From: Varroa destructor
Taxonomy: Eukaryota; Arthropoda; Arachnida; Mesostigmata; Varroidae
Length of the DNA stretch: 64,000 nucleotides
Reading direction: 5' to 3'
Assembly (NCBI RefSeq): GCF_002443255.2
Contig: NW_019211456.1
Location: 20,259,557-20,323,556 of the forward strand
The position numbers were made by a program, and so were the translations under genes. A model generated the notes under the pieces. That model did not search any database. It saw only the letters and a program-made list of their open reading frames with translations, and was not told where the DNA came from. Below, in pieces: positions 39,304 through 52,500 of this stretch (within the stretch, counting starts at the first letter, position 1; every line of letters starts with the position of its first letter).

Positions 39304-39432
39304 ATGAAGGTCTGTTGCATAATCTTTTTGTTTTTCTCGCATCTTTTGCCGATCACTATTATTACTCTTGTGTGTCCTTCAACTCGTTCGAAACCTTTTG
39401 AGGAGGATCAGACATGGAGCTGTCGGGACTGA
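39304..39432 (+). CDS. Candidate signal-peptide first exon of the phospholipase A2 gene
   Basis: An ATG at 39304 opens 42 codons ending in TGA at 39430-39432. It begins MKVCCIIFLFFSHLLPITII, a good secretory signal peptide pattern of a basic start and a long hydrophobic core. It lies 1.2 kb before the first certain PLA2 exon, which needs an upstream exon ending two bases into a codon. A GT in the right phase follows the codon CTT (leaving GT|GTGTCC), but this donor is weak. T-rich DNA often yields such frames by chance. Confidence 0.25.
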   Translation: MKVCCIIFLFFSHLLPITIITLVCPSTRSKPFEEDQTWSCRD

Positions 39433-40539
39433 ATAGCCTTAATTATCATCATCATTATTTGAACAGGGTGCTGGCCTGTTGAATATACGTAGACTACGAG
39501 CATGATATTCTCTGTAATAATATCCAGTTTGTTCCATTCGCCAGAAGACAGTGTGATGCAGTAGTGCTTTACCGCACAGGGCGCGGAGTAAACAAGTACT
39601 CTACTATAACATGCTCTTAATTATCTCAGAAAGGTTTTACCGCGAAATTTTTTTTGTAGAGCTAGTAATGTAACGAGCGTAAAGGTACGTGCATAATGCA
39701 GCTGGTTGACGCCTTATCTGTTTTCACAAAAAGCGCGGGAAAATTTAAATGTTGAATTGAGAAAACAACCGAAAGTCTCTGCTGCTATTAGTATGAACAC
39801 TAAATATTGTAACTAATTGTTACGATAGCTGTGTTACTCTGTCATCAGCTCTACTTAGTTACTCGTAATGTGATGCTTACACTAGTTGAACCATTTGGCA
39901 CTGAACTCAGTGCAAGCATTTGACTTACGCACCGCAAGACCATCAAAGCAGATGCAAGGGGTATCGCGTTACCATCCAAGTATAACATGTAGCAAACTAA
40001 TTAATTAAGCGCGAGTATTTACCACTGCAGAACGTATACGAACGAACCCCGACAGGTGACCATTGTATTTAATAGGTGATGTCTTCGGGAACCGTATAAT
40101 GCCTACACCAACTATAGACACATACGTCACGCACCGGTACACGCTAAATATTTCTGTGCGTGTTGCGCCTGACGTCTGGCATTTATTTTGCTGTTCTAAT
40201 TTATTTCTTCATGGAAAAACAACGCGGCCGCATGATGTCGCAGGAACGTACCGACTATCTATCTGCGATAGCTAGAATATTTCTTGTAGAACGAGGCAAT
40301 AAGCAAATCTCTATGCATTAGCGTGAAAACTGCTAAGATTAAATACGCAATAATAATCAGATTTATTATTTAACGGACCCCACTGCTTTGCACACATGAC
40401 AATATACAGTTAATTTAGTCTCAAAAATCTGAGATAACAAAAGCAATCGACTATTAAAAACTAGGTTAATAATAATAATACGACGAATTTACAGAATGTG
40501 AAGATTATAGCTAACGAAAATAATTTTCTACTTTTCTAG

Positions 40540-43500
40540 GTCTGTCGACGTTCCTGCTTTTTACCATCGGTTATATTTTAGCGGTGGCGAAAGCGAGGTT
40601 CGGGCACATTTGCATGAAGTGACAGTGCTTGAAAATGCTCTGCAGTTTCGAGGCACGGTGTCGCGACGTTTATCCGATGGTAATCAACTTCTCAGCCTAT
40701 TCTATCTCGACGGCAAGCTAGAATCATGCAGGGTGGAATCTGATCCAGTGGAAGTAGCCGAGTTCTATCGGGCCATAATGGACGATTTCAACTGTGCCGA
40801 ACATAAAACGGCTCGCCAGGTGTTCGATGGGCTTGAGAAAGTAGACCAGGCAACACAGATAATGACGTCTTCATCAGTGTTCGAGGACGATGATCTCTTA
40901 AACTTAGATAAAAGATATTTAAACAACCACGAGAGGAAAAGCCAAAGTTCAAATCTGAAGTATACAGTAAAGGATATTCCAGACACACCGAAAAACGTAG
41001 AGAGGAGGACAGAGATACTATTTAGTGTAGAAAACTCCAATGCAGAAGATTCATCCCGCGGTATCGAGGATTCGCCGTTGTACGGCTCGGAGGAACCGCT
41101 GTGGTGTTCGATTGAAGACCGTCTAGAGCGCCAAATTTGGAATGAGACGTTTATGCTTCTAGATCAGGCGGCACAAAAAAAGCAACTCATGAAAGAAGTC
41201 AACGAAGTGCTCCACTTCAAGGTAAATGAATGTTAGACAAATTTCATGAAGGAAACAAAATTCGTGCTGAATGTTCTGTCTTAGCTTTCTTATGTTTATA
41301 ACAGACTTTATTCCATATGATTATTTATATAAAGGTACTCTTTTATCTACAGAATATATGAGATTATTGAATTTTTTTCTTGCAGAGTTCTTTCTCTAAG
41401 TAGCTTACCTTGCAACTTACATTAAAATGACGTATCTCATGCAACCGTGTACACAAGCTAGTAATGCGTTTTAGCACTTTTCCCTATGAAATTGTAAGTA
41501 ATTACAATCTGGTATACGCCAACAACAGACCATCACATTTATCGATTAAACTTATCATATTCCAGTCGCATAGAAAAGCTTGTTGGAGCCTGCAGCGCCG
41601 AATAAGAAGAACTGCAGCCGCCCAAAACAAACCTCAACAACTCAGTGAACTTCATGGAATGAAAGGATTGCAATCTGACGATGACGAGGTCATTAACGCG
41701 GAAGAAAGTCTGCTGGATGTCCAGCAAGGAAACAACGGAAACGTGCTTCACAAACGTCGAAAACGCGTGCGTCGGTAAGGACTTCTATTTCCCTCTTGTC
41801 AAAATGTGTTCAACACGACAGATAATAAACGTCTAGTACAACTTGATCCGCGGCCCTTAAAGCCTTATTTGTAAGGTATGTATCATGTATGCATCATACG
41901 TTAACCGAACATCTGAGGTCATTACATCTGGACACCCCAAGGCGTCCAGTGGTCCATGTTTGAAGAATCTAAGCCGTACTGCTTTTGTATCGGAGCTTCG
42001 ATATAAAAAGAAAGCATATCTGAATATGAGAAAACCGTAAGACGTTTTATCTAATGTTTTTGCAATGAAAACTTGTGTTTAAAAATCTGGTGTCCAATCG
42101 TTGTGTTTTTCCGAAAAAAATCCTATTCATTGTGGGAACAATTTGGTTTTTCGAAAATTCTGATTATGTCAACAATACTTTGTTCTTTTATCAACAAAAT
42201 TCAGCTTGCTTTATGAGAGCAGGGGAATAGATCGGAAGCATTTTGCATACGCTTAATTAGTGAGGTATCGCATTTAGCTTTTATTTGTGTCTTCTCCCAA
42301 TCGAAACCTTCTGAGCAAAATCGAACACAGTATACTACTATGTATAATGAATTAACCCAAAATGTAATGCGAACATATGGGTTGCTTTCGCTTTGTAGTT
42401 CGCTATTTTCGTCGATAATGCCAGGTACTAAATGGTGCGGTTCCGGTAATCGTGCAGCTGCTCCGAACGAATTGGGCGCAAGTGCCCGCACCGATCATTG
42501 TTGTCGCCAACACGACCAATGCCCTTACACGCTCGTGGCATTCGAGAGGCGCTGGGGTCTTCGAAACAAAAGTCTCTTTACCATGTCACACTGCAAATGC
42601 GATGAAAGGTAGGTATTGACCACTATATATTTCGTTGTCCACCTCCACGTACGCTACTTGAATGTTTTCGAATTAACGTTCTATTACACATACTTTGCCG
42701 CATCTGACTACCATACGTGATTGATCGTAGACGAATAATAGATTTCTAGTGAACACAAACGTCGAAGACCTAGACATTTTACAAGTGTGTTTTTCGTTTA
42801 ACGAAAATATTCCTTCTATGAATGTTGAATATTTGACTTTAAAGGCCTTTCAGCTATATATTGTCGATGAAATAGTGTATTTGTTTTTGCTCAACATTTA
42901 TTACTTCATGTCGAAATGAAACACACTACATAGTACAGTATGTTTCTTGGAGTATTTTTATAGTTTGTTGCCAGCTCTAACAAAGTTTTTTTTCTAATAA
43001 AAGCAAGTCAAAGCACTGACCATTGTCAGATCTTTATACTTGTATAGACACATCTTCAGGAGCTAAATCGTTACTAGTATCTGTGTATGTACGGCGTGCA
43101 CACGGCTGGATATATGTACACATTTTGCAATTTCCATTTGTAGGCGTTGTCTATCTCTACTTTAATGTCTGTCGGCTTGATATTAAGCTCTGATTTCTAT
43201 GGGAGAACTTGACAAGCATTAGTAGCTTGTATCAGTGACAAAGGATACTAATTTTACAAGCAAATCGTATGGGTCAAAATATTCCAACTGGTCAGCTGTT
43301 TGCGTTCAGAAACCAAGATAACAAACAAGCACAAAACCTATTACAGACCCTTAGCAGTAATTGCCATTAATGTTGTCATTTCAATGGCAAGGCGATGCAT
43401 CGCCCGTAGTGCATGCAGTCAACTCTTGTTGAAATCGACCAGAGTCGTCGCTGTAAAGGAGGTCCAGTCAATAATGTCGGTTTACACAGTTATGTTACGG

Positions 43501-44870
43501 GCGTAAAGTCACACACATGTATAGAAAGATGGCAGACAAGATACACGGATGAATAAAACTTGTTTAATATTCGTTCCTTTAAGTTGCGGTGCGTGACCCG
43601 TTCATAGCGCTAAAGCTGTTGTGCCTAAGTAATCGTCTCTGATGCTCATGAAATCGCGTAAACACTGCTTGCTTCTCAAGTAGCTTATACAATGAATGAA
43701 TCCTAGCTTATATAGGGTGCATGAAAAACGTCTCTGTACACCAACTGATAGTGTCTAAACGGTACCTAACCGCAGTTACACTGTAGCCAATAAGCAAAAC
43801 GCGAGAAATAACTCACGGTATTAAAGAACAATGCACGAGCACTGAATCACGAAAAACAATCCCTAACACGATACGCAATTTTTTTCTGCTTGATTATTTA
43901 AAAGGTTACTGAGTGCCCGTATCTAGATGTATACGCATAAGTATTGCCTTTGTAGAGTGCTTCAAGCTTCGTGTTCTTTTCGGTGATCTTTTCTGCACCA
44001 CGACCTTCTTATGTTCTGTGCCTCGTTGTACCAGTATAATCCGACAGCGTTGCTTATTTGTGTCGGAGTAGCTGAGTGAAATAGCCACAAAGTGGTAATA
44101 TCAGCCGCAAAAATTGGGGGTGAAGTTAAGCGGCATGTCGGGAAGGAGAACGAAAGTGTCACTGGAGGCCAAAAGCGTTGTGCATTGACATCGGTTCCCT
44201 ATTCAAAGCCAAGACTGAGTGCTCTGCAGTCACGTGTCATGGCCAGTCACACACTTTGACTTTCTTATATATAACCTATATGTAATAGATTATAACCATG
44301 TGGAGTGTCTGAGAAGCTGCTGTCTCAGCAATGACCGATGCTCACTTTTCGAGGGTGAAGTAGACTTATGATAGGGGGCGACAATAGAGGATTGTCACAG
44401 AGCTCGTAAAGTGGAACAGACATTGGGTTATTATGAATCCGATTCCGGTAATCCAACTTGGAGAGAGTTCCCCGAGGCCTCAGGCATTGCAGGAACTGTA
44501 TGCAATAACAAATACAAGACAATTTCTCGCACTCTAGATGATCAAGGAGATAACTCTAGTATTATCCTCGCCTCACCAGCAAACGACATACATCTAGTCC
44601 AGTACACGATGGTAGCAGATAGTAGATTTCAACAATACACACTACAAATGGCGAAGATTGACTATTGACACAAAGATAACTGAAATGTGAAAAGATGGAT
44701 TTTCATTCACGGAAGTCGCGGGGTGCGTCAAATACATTGTGATGTGTATCGTGGCTGAAAAGCCACAAATNNNNNNNNNNNNNNNNNNNNNNNNNNNNNN
44801 NNNNNNNNNNNNNNNNNNNNNNNNNNNNNNNNNNNNNNNNNNNNNNNNNNNNNNNNNNNNNNNNNNNNNN

Positions 44871-44906
<36 letters not shown>

Positions 44907-47900
44907 CGGCGGAAAGGTTCATATGTATGAAATGAGTTTCTTCAGAAACACTCATTTCTTGTAACTAAAAGTAGATATCATATGATGAAATCACAGGCAT
45001 TGTTGATGGCATGAAGACATTGTTGCTGATTGTAATGTTTACATTATTAAAACATCGAAACAGCTTTAGCTTTCGAATTTAAGCTATATTTTCTCTATCG
45101 ATGTACTATCCCTGTTTGAACCTTGCGCATTTTTGCATTATATTTAAAGGTAGCTGAAATTCAGAATGAAAGGTCGAAGGTAATCACATAAACCCGTGCC
45201 TAAAACAGCTAAGTGATAATTCCGCGGGTGGACGTGAGAGTTGATTTATGTATAATTAATGTAATGGATCTATTATTTATTCGCTGGGAAAACAACCACG
45301 TAATTATAAGTACGATTCTGTATTAACCACTTTATCGTAAAACCCAGCAAACGGTGGCAAAGCATTACATAAATACTGGGATGGTAACTTACCTTGGAAA
45401 TCTTCTACAAAAATTATTGTTACAAACTTCGTTGGCAACAACAGAACGTCGGGTGTTTCGAATATGTCTACTCAGGCCATATTCAACACAAGCGAATGCG
45501 GCACATGCTGGTGTCCGAGCATGAGCGAGGCATTGCCACACTGTAAATCAGTAGACAACGCGTCCTTTCTTCACGCCATAGAGAGTCGCTGACAAGCTGC
45601 TTCTTGCTGGATGCCTATCTTGTATCCGTGATGCATTAACCAAGTTTGTCTCGCCCACCTTGACAAAGATCTTTATGCAGGTCGCGTGATTTATGCTAAC
45701 TCCACGTGGATCTCAGCTTTTGACTGTATCAGGGCTCAAACGTAACCCCGACCGTGATCCCTCTTTCCCCCACAGTTAGCCAGTCACGACAACCGTCATG
45801 CAATGTTAACTATAGTTAGCGATTGTCATTACATCTGCATATAGGCCTGCTGCACTTGCTTCGGCCATTAGCTGCAACACGGCAAAGACAGACCATTCAG
45901 TTAAGACTACTTTTGCGGGTTAATGTCATGTACGACGTTATACGGCCCTAATATTCTCGTGTATAACAAAGACGAACATGCCCTTAAAGTCCTTAACAGT
46001 TCCTCATGTTTACTCGTCCCAAACCTCACTGTGGTAAGAAAACGGGGAAAGCAGAAAAGCAGGCTCCTATGCCATCTTGCTAACAGTTTTATGTCCAGCT
46101 AGGGTCATCGTTCTCAGATAGATGTGGACATGGTCTAATCGTAGCCTGAACAAACTATCGAGCTTGGAGTCAAGAATGGCCGAGAATTACGCAAGTTTAC
46201 CGCATAGTGAGACTATATTATGTCCAAAAATAATCCAAAACTGATTGAAGAAGTCAACATTGCTTCTTAGAAACCTGCTTTAGTGAAGAGTCTATCTTCC
46301 TTGTACAAAACATGACGCCCAAGCTTGTTAGTAACTCAACAGAGTTTCATTCAGCCTTTTTGGGAGAGTAGTTTACTGCGTACTTATTCAACTCTGAAAT
46401 AACTGAATCGCGTATACAGGTAGGCGTTAGGCTCTAAAATGTTGCCTGAAGACTGCTAGATGCCAGTTACGAAGAATTCCTAATGTTAGTTCCTTTCGCA
46501 GCGGGATTTTTATGACTCTCCCGCGTCAGACTACAAACGCACGGTAGTTTAATCTTGCCTACAAAGCTCGTGCTGCTCTTTTCTCTATTTGTTTCTGCGT
46601 CTCTATGCTCCTCTAGCTTGAAGGTAGTGGAGGCCGGCATCACGCGACACGTCGGCCATGCCCCGTCCAAACAGCGCAAGTCTGTAGATGACATCATCTA
46701 TAATAAACGCCAAGCAGCTGTTATCGTATACTGCGCTTTCTCACACTCTTTCTTGGCCTCGGTCGATCGAAGCAAAATATCCATTATTATTATCATTATC
46801 ACTATAGTGTTAATATCCCACGAATAGTCGAGCTAATGGTAATAACTTTGATTGTAATAGTAATAATGATAATCGCTATAAGTTATAGCTAAGCGGCCAA
46901 CGATAATAAAGGGGAGGACTAGCTTATTACTCTTTAGGTAGGCAAGAAACCGATGCTTGGCGTTGATTCGTTCCGATTCGATCCGGTCGAAGACTCTAAC
47001 TAGAGGAAGCTGAGTCGATAGATAGAATCCTAGAACCGGCTCGTTGCTGAAAAATAACTATTCTCTTCCTGGCGTTCCGCTTATGCTGCTTTTCTACTTC
47101 GCTATATTTGTTTGAGTCTATAGAACTAAGAAGCTTGGATAAGCGGGAGCCAAACTAGAGAATTTTTTCTTCAATAGAAAAACAGCAGCTACCACTGGAT
47201 GGTAAACCTCCTTCGCGTGGAGTTGACATTTAGTTGTAGTTTGCAGAGCCTGACTCCATATTTATGTTATGCTCAGACTTATCGGCTTGCTTGCTGCGGG
47301 ATAGGCCAGTATATCCAGTACATCTCGACTGGCCTGCAAAGTCACTACAGGGATACGACTATCTTCGCTGGTCTCAGCACAGGTTTGAGTTGGGGGTGTA
47401 AAGGGGAATAGAGAAGTCGACTGTGAGTGTCGCCACAGCAGTCGAACAGGTCAAGCAATACTACATTGTGTGGGGAGAACAATAAACAACACCAAAACCA
47501 AAAGCACGGGTGGGGCAAAAGACGCTAGAAGGGAAGACACCGTTTGCTCCAACGAAACAGATATTGCTCCAAGAAGATTCGAGGACGGATGTCAGTAGGA
47601 GAAAACTGCTGGTGTTTTACTACTGCTGCTTCAGTGTGCTGGCGCAAGTAAACGGGGTGCATATTGTCAACAAAGACAGCAAACGTGGTTGAAAATAAGG
47701 GTATGGGTGAATACTACGCTTTGAAGAATCATGTTAAAGGGAAAAAATAAAAAAAATTGTCTACCGGTCGATTCGAAAAACGGACAGTATAGGATAGCAA
47801 AAATGGTACTCATGCAGAAAGTATAAGCTCTTCTGAAGTTTTCTAGAGATCAAGCTTTCTGACATGTTAAACGTTGATTTTAGAACCTGCTTCCTTTACG

Positions 47901-49134
47901 ACGAAGTTTACTCACAATAAGTCATACCAGAGCAGGTTCGTTAGGATATGGCCGAGAAATCAAAAACATGTAGCGGAGCTCTCATTAGCCGAGTGTCAGA
48001 GTAAAGGAACTGAGACCTTGCAAAAAATAATCTATCCTGTTGTCCAGAGCTATCGTCGTGATCCTTTCTTTCCGGCCCATTTGGCTTTAACCGAGATGCA
48101 GTAAACTTTGATGATACGATTTAACTAAGAAACGGAAACTCCGAATTCGATCCTGGGATATGTTTATTTTGGAGACATCATCTTGAGATGCTGATAAATG
48201 AAATGTATCATCCGAGGAGAACATCAACGGGCATAGTCACCTTTAATAAAGTGCGCACGTTCTGCCGAAGATTTCGATGGAATACTTCTGTGCAACCGTC
48301 ATCCATCGTGAACAGGATACCTTTCTTGGATCAAGTTGAAGCAGCATCTACCAACTTGGTTATACCTGTAACTGATACGGAAATCGTGTACTGTAGAGCA
48401 CGAATGCTGGATAATTGGAAAAGGCCCTGCATAGAACAGTGAGAGAACACTACGATCTTTTTTGGAGAAGGGGATTTTCGATTGTCGAAAACCGAAGAAC
48501 GGAGGACGTTTTGGTGGAAAAGAAGACAGTGTTGACGATAGAAGGCAATCACATCTTGCAGATTGGTTGTCTCGGTATCATGTCGAGGGCGGAATGCATT
48601 GACTAGAAGCTTCATCGGTTCTACGGAATCTTCTGCTTCCACCGCATAATGGCACCTTGAGAGGCTTTTGGGGTAGCACTTGCATTGCGCTTTGCCGTCC
48701 GCTAAACGATTCCAAATTTTTGTCGAAGGTTAACGTGGAAAAGCACAATGAAAGAAAAATGATTTATTGAATAAAAATATAACGCTATTTAGAAAATGCT
48801 AACAGAAATACCGGTGATTATTGCATTACTTGACCTTGGCGCAATCATTTAAAACTAAATGTCACATTTAGTTTACGTCCGACACCACCATTAAACCTTC
48901 CATTAACAGAAATAGAGAAACTACTGCTTTCGACCTGAACAACAATTGTGTGAAGGAAAGTTTCTGCTTAACATATTATTGCCATTTCAATATTGGTGTG
49001 TGTCATAATAAATAAAAAAATCTGTGTCACAATAAAAAAAAGCTTTGTGTTGTCTTTGTCGCTAGACACTGGGAGTACAGCGTCGTTACAAAACTGTAAT
49101 AAAAAAAATAGAAGCAATTTTATGTCAGTTAATT

Positions 49135-49187
<53 letters not shown>

Positions 49188-49438
49188 AACATTTGTGGGC
49201 TCTAAATAAAACTTTAGCTATTTTTTTAACCATTTTCAGGTTTCGCTCATGTCTGAAGATGACCCGCACTTCGCAAAGCCGTTTCGTGGGCCGATTATTC
49301 TTCGATCTACTATCCAAGCAGTGCTTTGTCTTCAGAAGAGTTCGACGTTGTGCTCGTCTGTCATGGGACGGAAGCCGCTGCATCCGCAAACGTTGGGCAA
49401 AAAAAGCTATTGTCCGTGATGGGATGAACTTTTACTGA
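40540..49438 (+). CDS. Group III secreted phospholipase A2 precursor (5' end not found)
   Basis: Four exons, 40540-41221, 41566-41774, 42399-42608 and 49240-49438, join in frame with GT-AG borders and give 432 residues to a TGA; the signal-peptide exon upstream is unresolved. Group III enzymes cleave the sn-2 ester of phospholipids outside the cell using Ca2+. The catalytic domain starts near residue 303 with IMPGTKWCGSGNRA, the calcium loop (Trp309, Gly311, Gly313), then RTDHCCRQHDQC with the catalytic His335-Asp336 pair and SHCKCDERFRSC. The 26-residue Trp-to-His spacing equals that of bee venom PLA2. Residues 1-296 are a pro-region with acidic stretches, and end in KRRKRVRR, a furin-type site just before the domain. 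The C-terminal tail after FVGRLFFDLLSKQCF is unusually Arg/Lys-rich. Intron 3 is 6.6 kb and contains an assembly gap, so small exons could be missing. Non-venom members of this family are common in arthropods, so nothing here shows a venom role. Confidence 0.9.
44771..44870. other. Assembly gap of exactly 100 N
   Basis: A run of 100 N, the usual placeholder for a gap of unknown length. The right edge is a pure GA repeat, which probably caused the break in assembly. Confidence 0.99.
44871..44903. repeat. (GA)n microsatellite at gap edge
   Basis: An uninterrupted GA run directly after the N gap. Its true length is unknown because the gap cuts it. Confidence 0.95.
49138..49184. repeat. (AT)n microsatellite
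   Basis: Forty-seven bases of uninterrupted AT, ending 55 bases before the last PLA2 exon. A length-variable repeat this close to an acceptor could affect the branch-point region. Confidence 0.95.
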
Positions 49439-49593
49439 AGCAATAATTGTTCAGTCGGCAACACGCGTTTGCCATACATGCCCAGATGCAAGTACACACA
49501 TGTGTGTATACTGAAATGGGTCCCACCTTGTTGCCAATGTCTATTCCATTCAGGAACTTGTACGCGTATATTAAGCAATTATATATAATATGC

Positions 49594-49599
49594 ATTAAA
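49594..49599 (+). terminator. Candidate poly(A) signal (ATTAAA) of the phospholipase A2 gene
   Basis: ATTAAA, the commonest variant of the poly(A) hexamer, lies about 155 bases after the TGA. It is the first good hexamer downstream. Confidence 0.4.
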
Positions 49600-52500
49600 G
49601 TATCTGGTCGATAGGTGTCAAACTGCGATAAAAAATTATGTTGTTGAGCACCTTGGAACTCCTCATTACATTAATGGATCTAGTTTCGTCAAAGGATGTG
49701 GATACAGAATATATTTTTGGTCGGCAAAAACGAATTTGTTTGTACGTAAACTAATATAGCTACGAATGCGGTTCTACAAAAATGTGACACTTTCGAGCAC
49801 CATTTCGCAGCGCAGAAATCGACTAGTAAATATGTAGATTTGACCTTATCCCCGGGTGATTAGCTGTTATAACATTGTTTGAATTTGAATTTATTAAGGA
49901 CAGCTCTATTTGGCGCAAAACGAACACAGCATTACATTCTACTACTTTGCATACTATCAATACGCGCCCTTACATTTGTTTATGATTTTTTTGATAAATT
50001 TGTTGCTGATCAGCCGGAATTTTCTGAAAGTATTGGAAGCTGGCCGTTCCAAGAGATGGCTTTCTTCCTTACTAACTTCTCATAAAGGCCTACCTTTTAC
50101 TTCCTTCTGTCGTGCGCTACTAAATATCAAGCAGAACGTTTCTTTACCTGCCTATAATAAATAGTGCGAACTTTAAACCCGGTGCTGCCGTTAAGCATTG
50201 TTTTAGACAACTGGCCCTTCCCAGCACGAACTATATTTACGTTCAATTTTAAATCCAGACCACCTTACGTGTTTGTAATTCTAATGGACCAACACGTTAC
50301 TATTGCAACGAAGACTGGTTTCGTTAGTTTCTGACTTATGAATATAGATCGAGAGGAAGGGCCACTCAAAGAGTTAAGTTCAGGATTACGCTCTTTACCA
50401 TAAATACGCTTTTCGAATTGGCAGCTGGTGAGACTTTGTTGGAGACAGATGTCAGGGAATACTTCGAGGTGAGCCTCTTAGTTTTAGTATAGGCAAAACC
50501 TGATCAATATTTTTCATTGGCACTCCGTACTGTATTTTGTCGACTGAACACAGCTACACACGTTGTCATCAAAATAAGTGAAAAAATACACAGTTGTCAG
50601 TTGCGATGTATCGATCCTGAGGCTCATCTATAACGGCACCCGAACATGAATCGTACGAGTGATAGTTTTAGCAATAATGTAGTTGGCACACATAATGAAC
50701 ATCTTGAAGACCCTAATCCTTACCGCAGCGAAAGTTATTTAACTCCCGCTGTTACCAATAACACATTCAGGCCATTATCGAATTCAATACGTGAGTTGAT
50801 GCATGACAAAAGAGTTGCATCGTCCTTCTGTACTCCGTGTTCTCTTAGCTTATAGTCGATTTTTCGAATTCGCCCGCCTCTAACTTCCAAAATATGCAGC
50901 TGGGTTCCAACATTATGGTATAATTCATACATAATGATAATATAGCAATAAAAGAGATACACAAACAAGAAGTCGCCACAACTATAAATACTTAATCTAG
51001 AAACATTGAAAAGATGAAAGGTTTGTGGGGACCTAACAATTAGATGAACAATTGAGCTTGTTTATGGAAATGTAATAATTTATTATGATATATTTCTTAT
51101 TTGTACATACTTTGCCATTTTACCGAACCGTAAAATAGTTACTATTATTATTATCATCGCCATTATGATGTTATCCATAAATTATTCTTGCGTCTACCAA
51201 ACAACAATTAGTACTATTTTATATTTCATTTCTTCATCAGCACATTGGAATTAAGTAGCTGTGCTCTACGCGTAGTCCCTTCTCAAATACCATCCGTGTT
51301 ATGCTATTTATAATGAGCTTTTTTTTCTTTGAGAACCTCTTGTCATTTATATAGTTCAGCCGCCTAACTCTTGCTTCTATTATATAGCGAATGGATCAGG
51401 TAATATGCTGTTCTCTACACGATGAGGCGCGTTTTTGGGAATGTTTGAAATGTGAGAGAGAAAGAATAACAGATTGAATAATTACTGAAATACAAAAAAA
51501 GAAAACGTGTGAATGTGTGTATTCGAATGGTTCATATGAAAGAAGGACACTGGTTAACACACAAAATTTTAAACTAACATGATTACAATTGAAGACAAGA
51601 CAGATTTAAGGATCTTGTGTAGCTAATTAAGAGCAACAATATATTGCTAAAATCGAAATAAGAGGAAAACGTGTTGTACAAGCCACCGTATACGAAAAGG
51701 ATATTGGACTTCCAGTGATTATCAGAGAATTCTACTACAGAGAACGAACATGACAGTGAGCATTCTCGAAGAGTTTCTTTTGGACAAGTCTCAGCAGAAT
51801 AACTGCATCCCGTAAATATAAAAAGCAACGATACCGAACGAAGTGTGTAACAGAGATCTATCTGACATCAATCATTAAAATAAAATCCTCCTAATCAGAG
51901 GGAATCAGTGTGTTCATTTACGATAATCAAAATATATAGTACTTAAGATGGTCAGTATGTGTATATCATACATACATTCAGATACCCGGCAAATTAAGAG
52001 TGGGCCAATTGAAAATGTGGACCGCATCACTTCTTGAAAAGAGTCCATGGCGTAAAAACCAGTTAGCCGGTATATCATATCGTGAATACAGGATCGCTAA
52101 TAGGACAAATCAGATAAGGCCATACATACATAAGAAACTTGCCTTTTTGGGATACAAAGATGAATTTGAATGGGTAGCCGAAGGATGCAAGCAAGCACTT
52201 CTTCACATCACCAAAAATGCAATACGACAGTCATATAGCATCGCTGGTCGAGCCTGGACTATTGTTTATTTTACAAGGACTAACTGCTCGCCCAATTACA
52301 CTTCGTTTAGCACATTAGAAGCTAAATATTTCTATTTAGAATAATGTGTATTATCTTATTAGTATTATTATTGCTATTCTAACCGTTTAATATAACGTGT
52401 TTTAATGAATTTACTTTACAATTCTAATTTATAAATTGACAATGTATATGACCGTTTCTTATTATATGCTTCTGTATAGAAGTTAACCGTGTGTCGTTTC

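Larger units (their letters stand above)
42609..49239 (+). other. Intron 3 of the phospholipase A2 gene
   Basis: The donor AAAG|GTAGGT at 42608 and the acceptor TTTTCAG|G at 49239 share the same phase, and the flanking residues (CDER, FRSC) are adjacent in the family, so nothing coding need lie between. Open frames inside (for example 44411-44668 + and 48331-48642 -) are unrecognised. It holds the N gap, a GA repeat and a TA repeat. Confidence 0.8.

Noticed and set aside
40063..40275. 70-codon frame just upstream of the first certain PLA2 exon, considered as its N-terminus
   Set aside because: It is not signal-like and ends in a stop without a donor in the required phase.
48188..48642. Overlapping frames (plus 84, minus 103 codons) in PLA2 intron 3, considered as transposase remains
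   Set aside because: No transposase motif or terminal repeats are visible; overlap on both strands fits chance.
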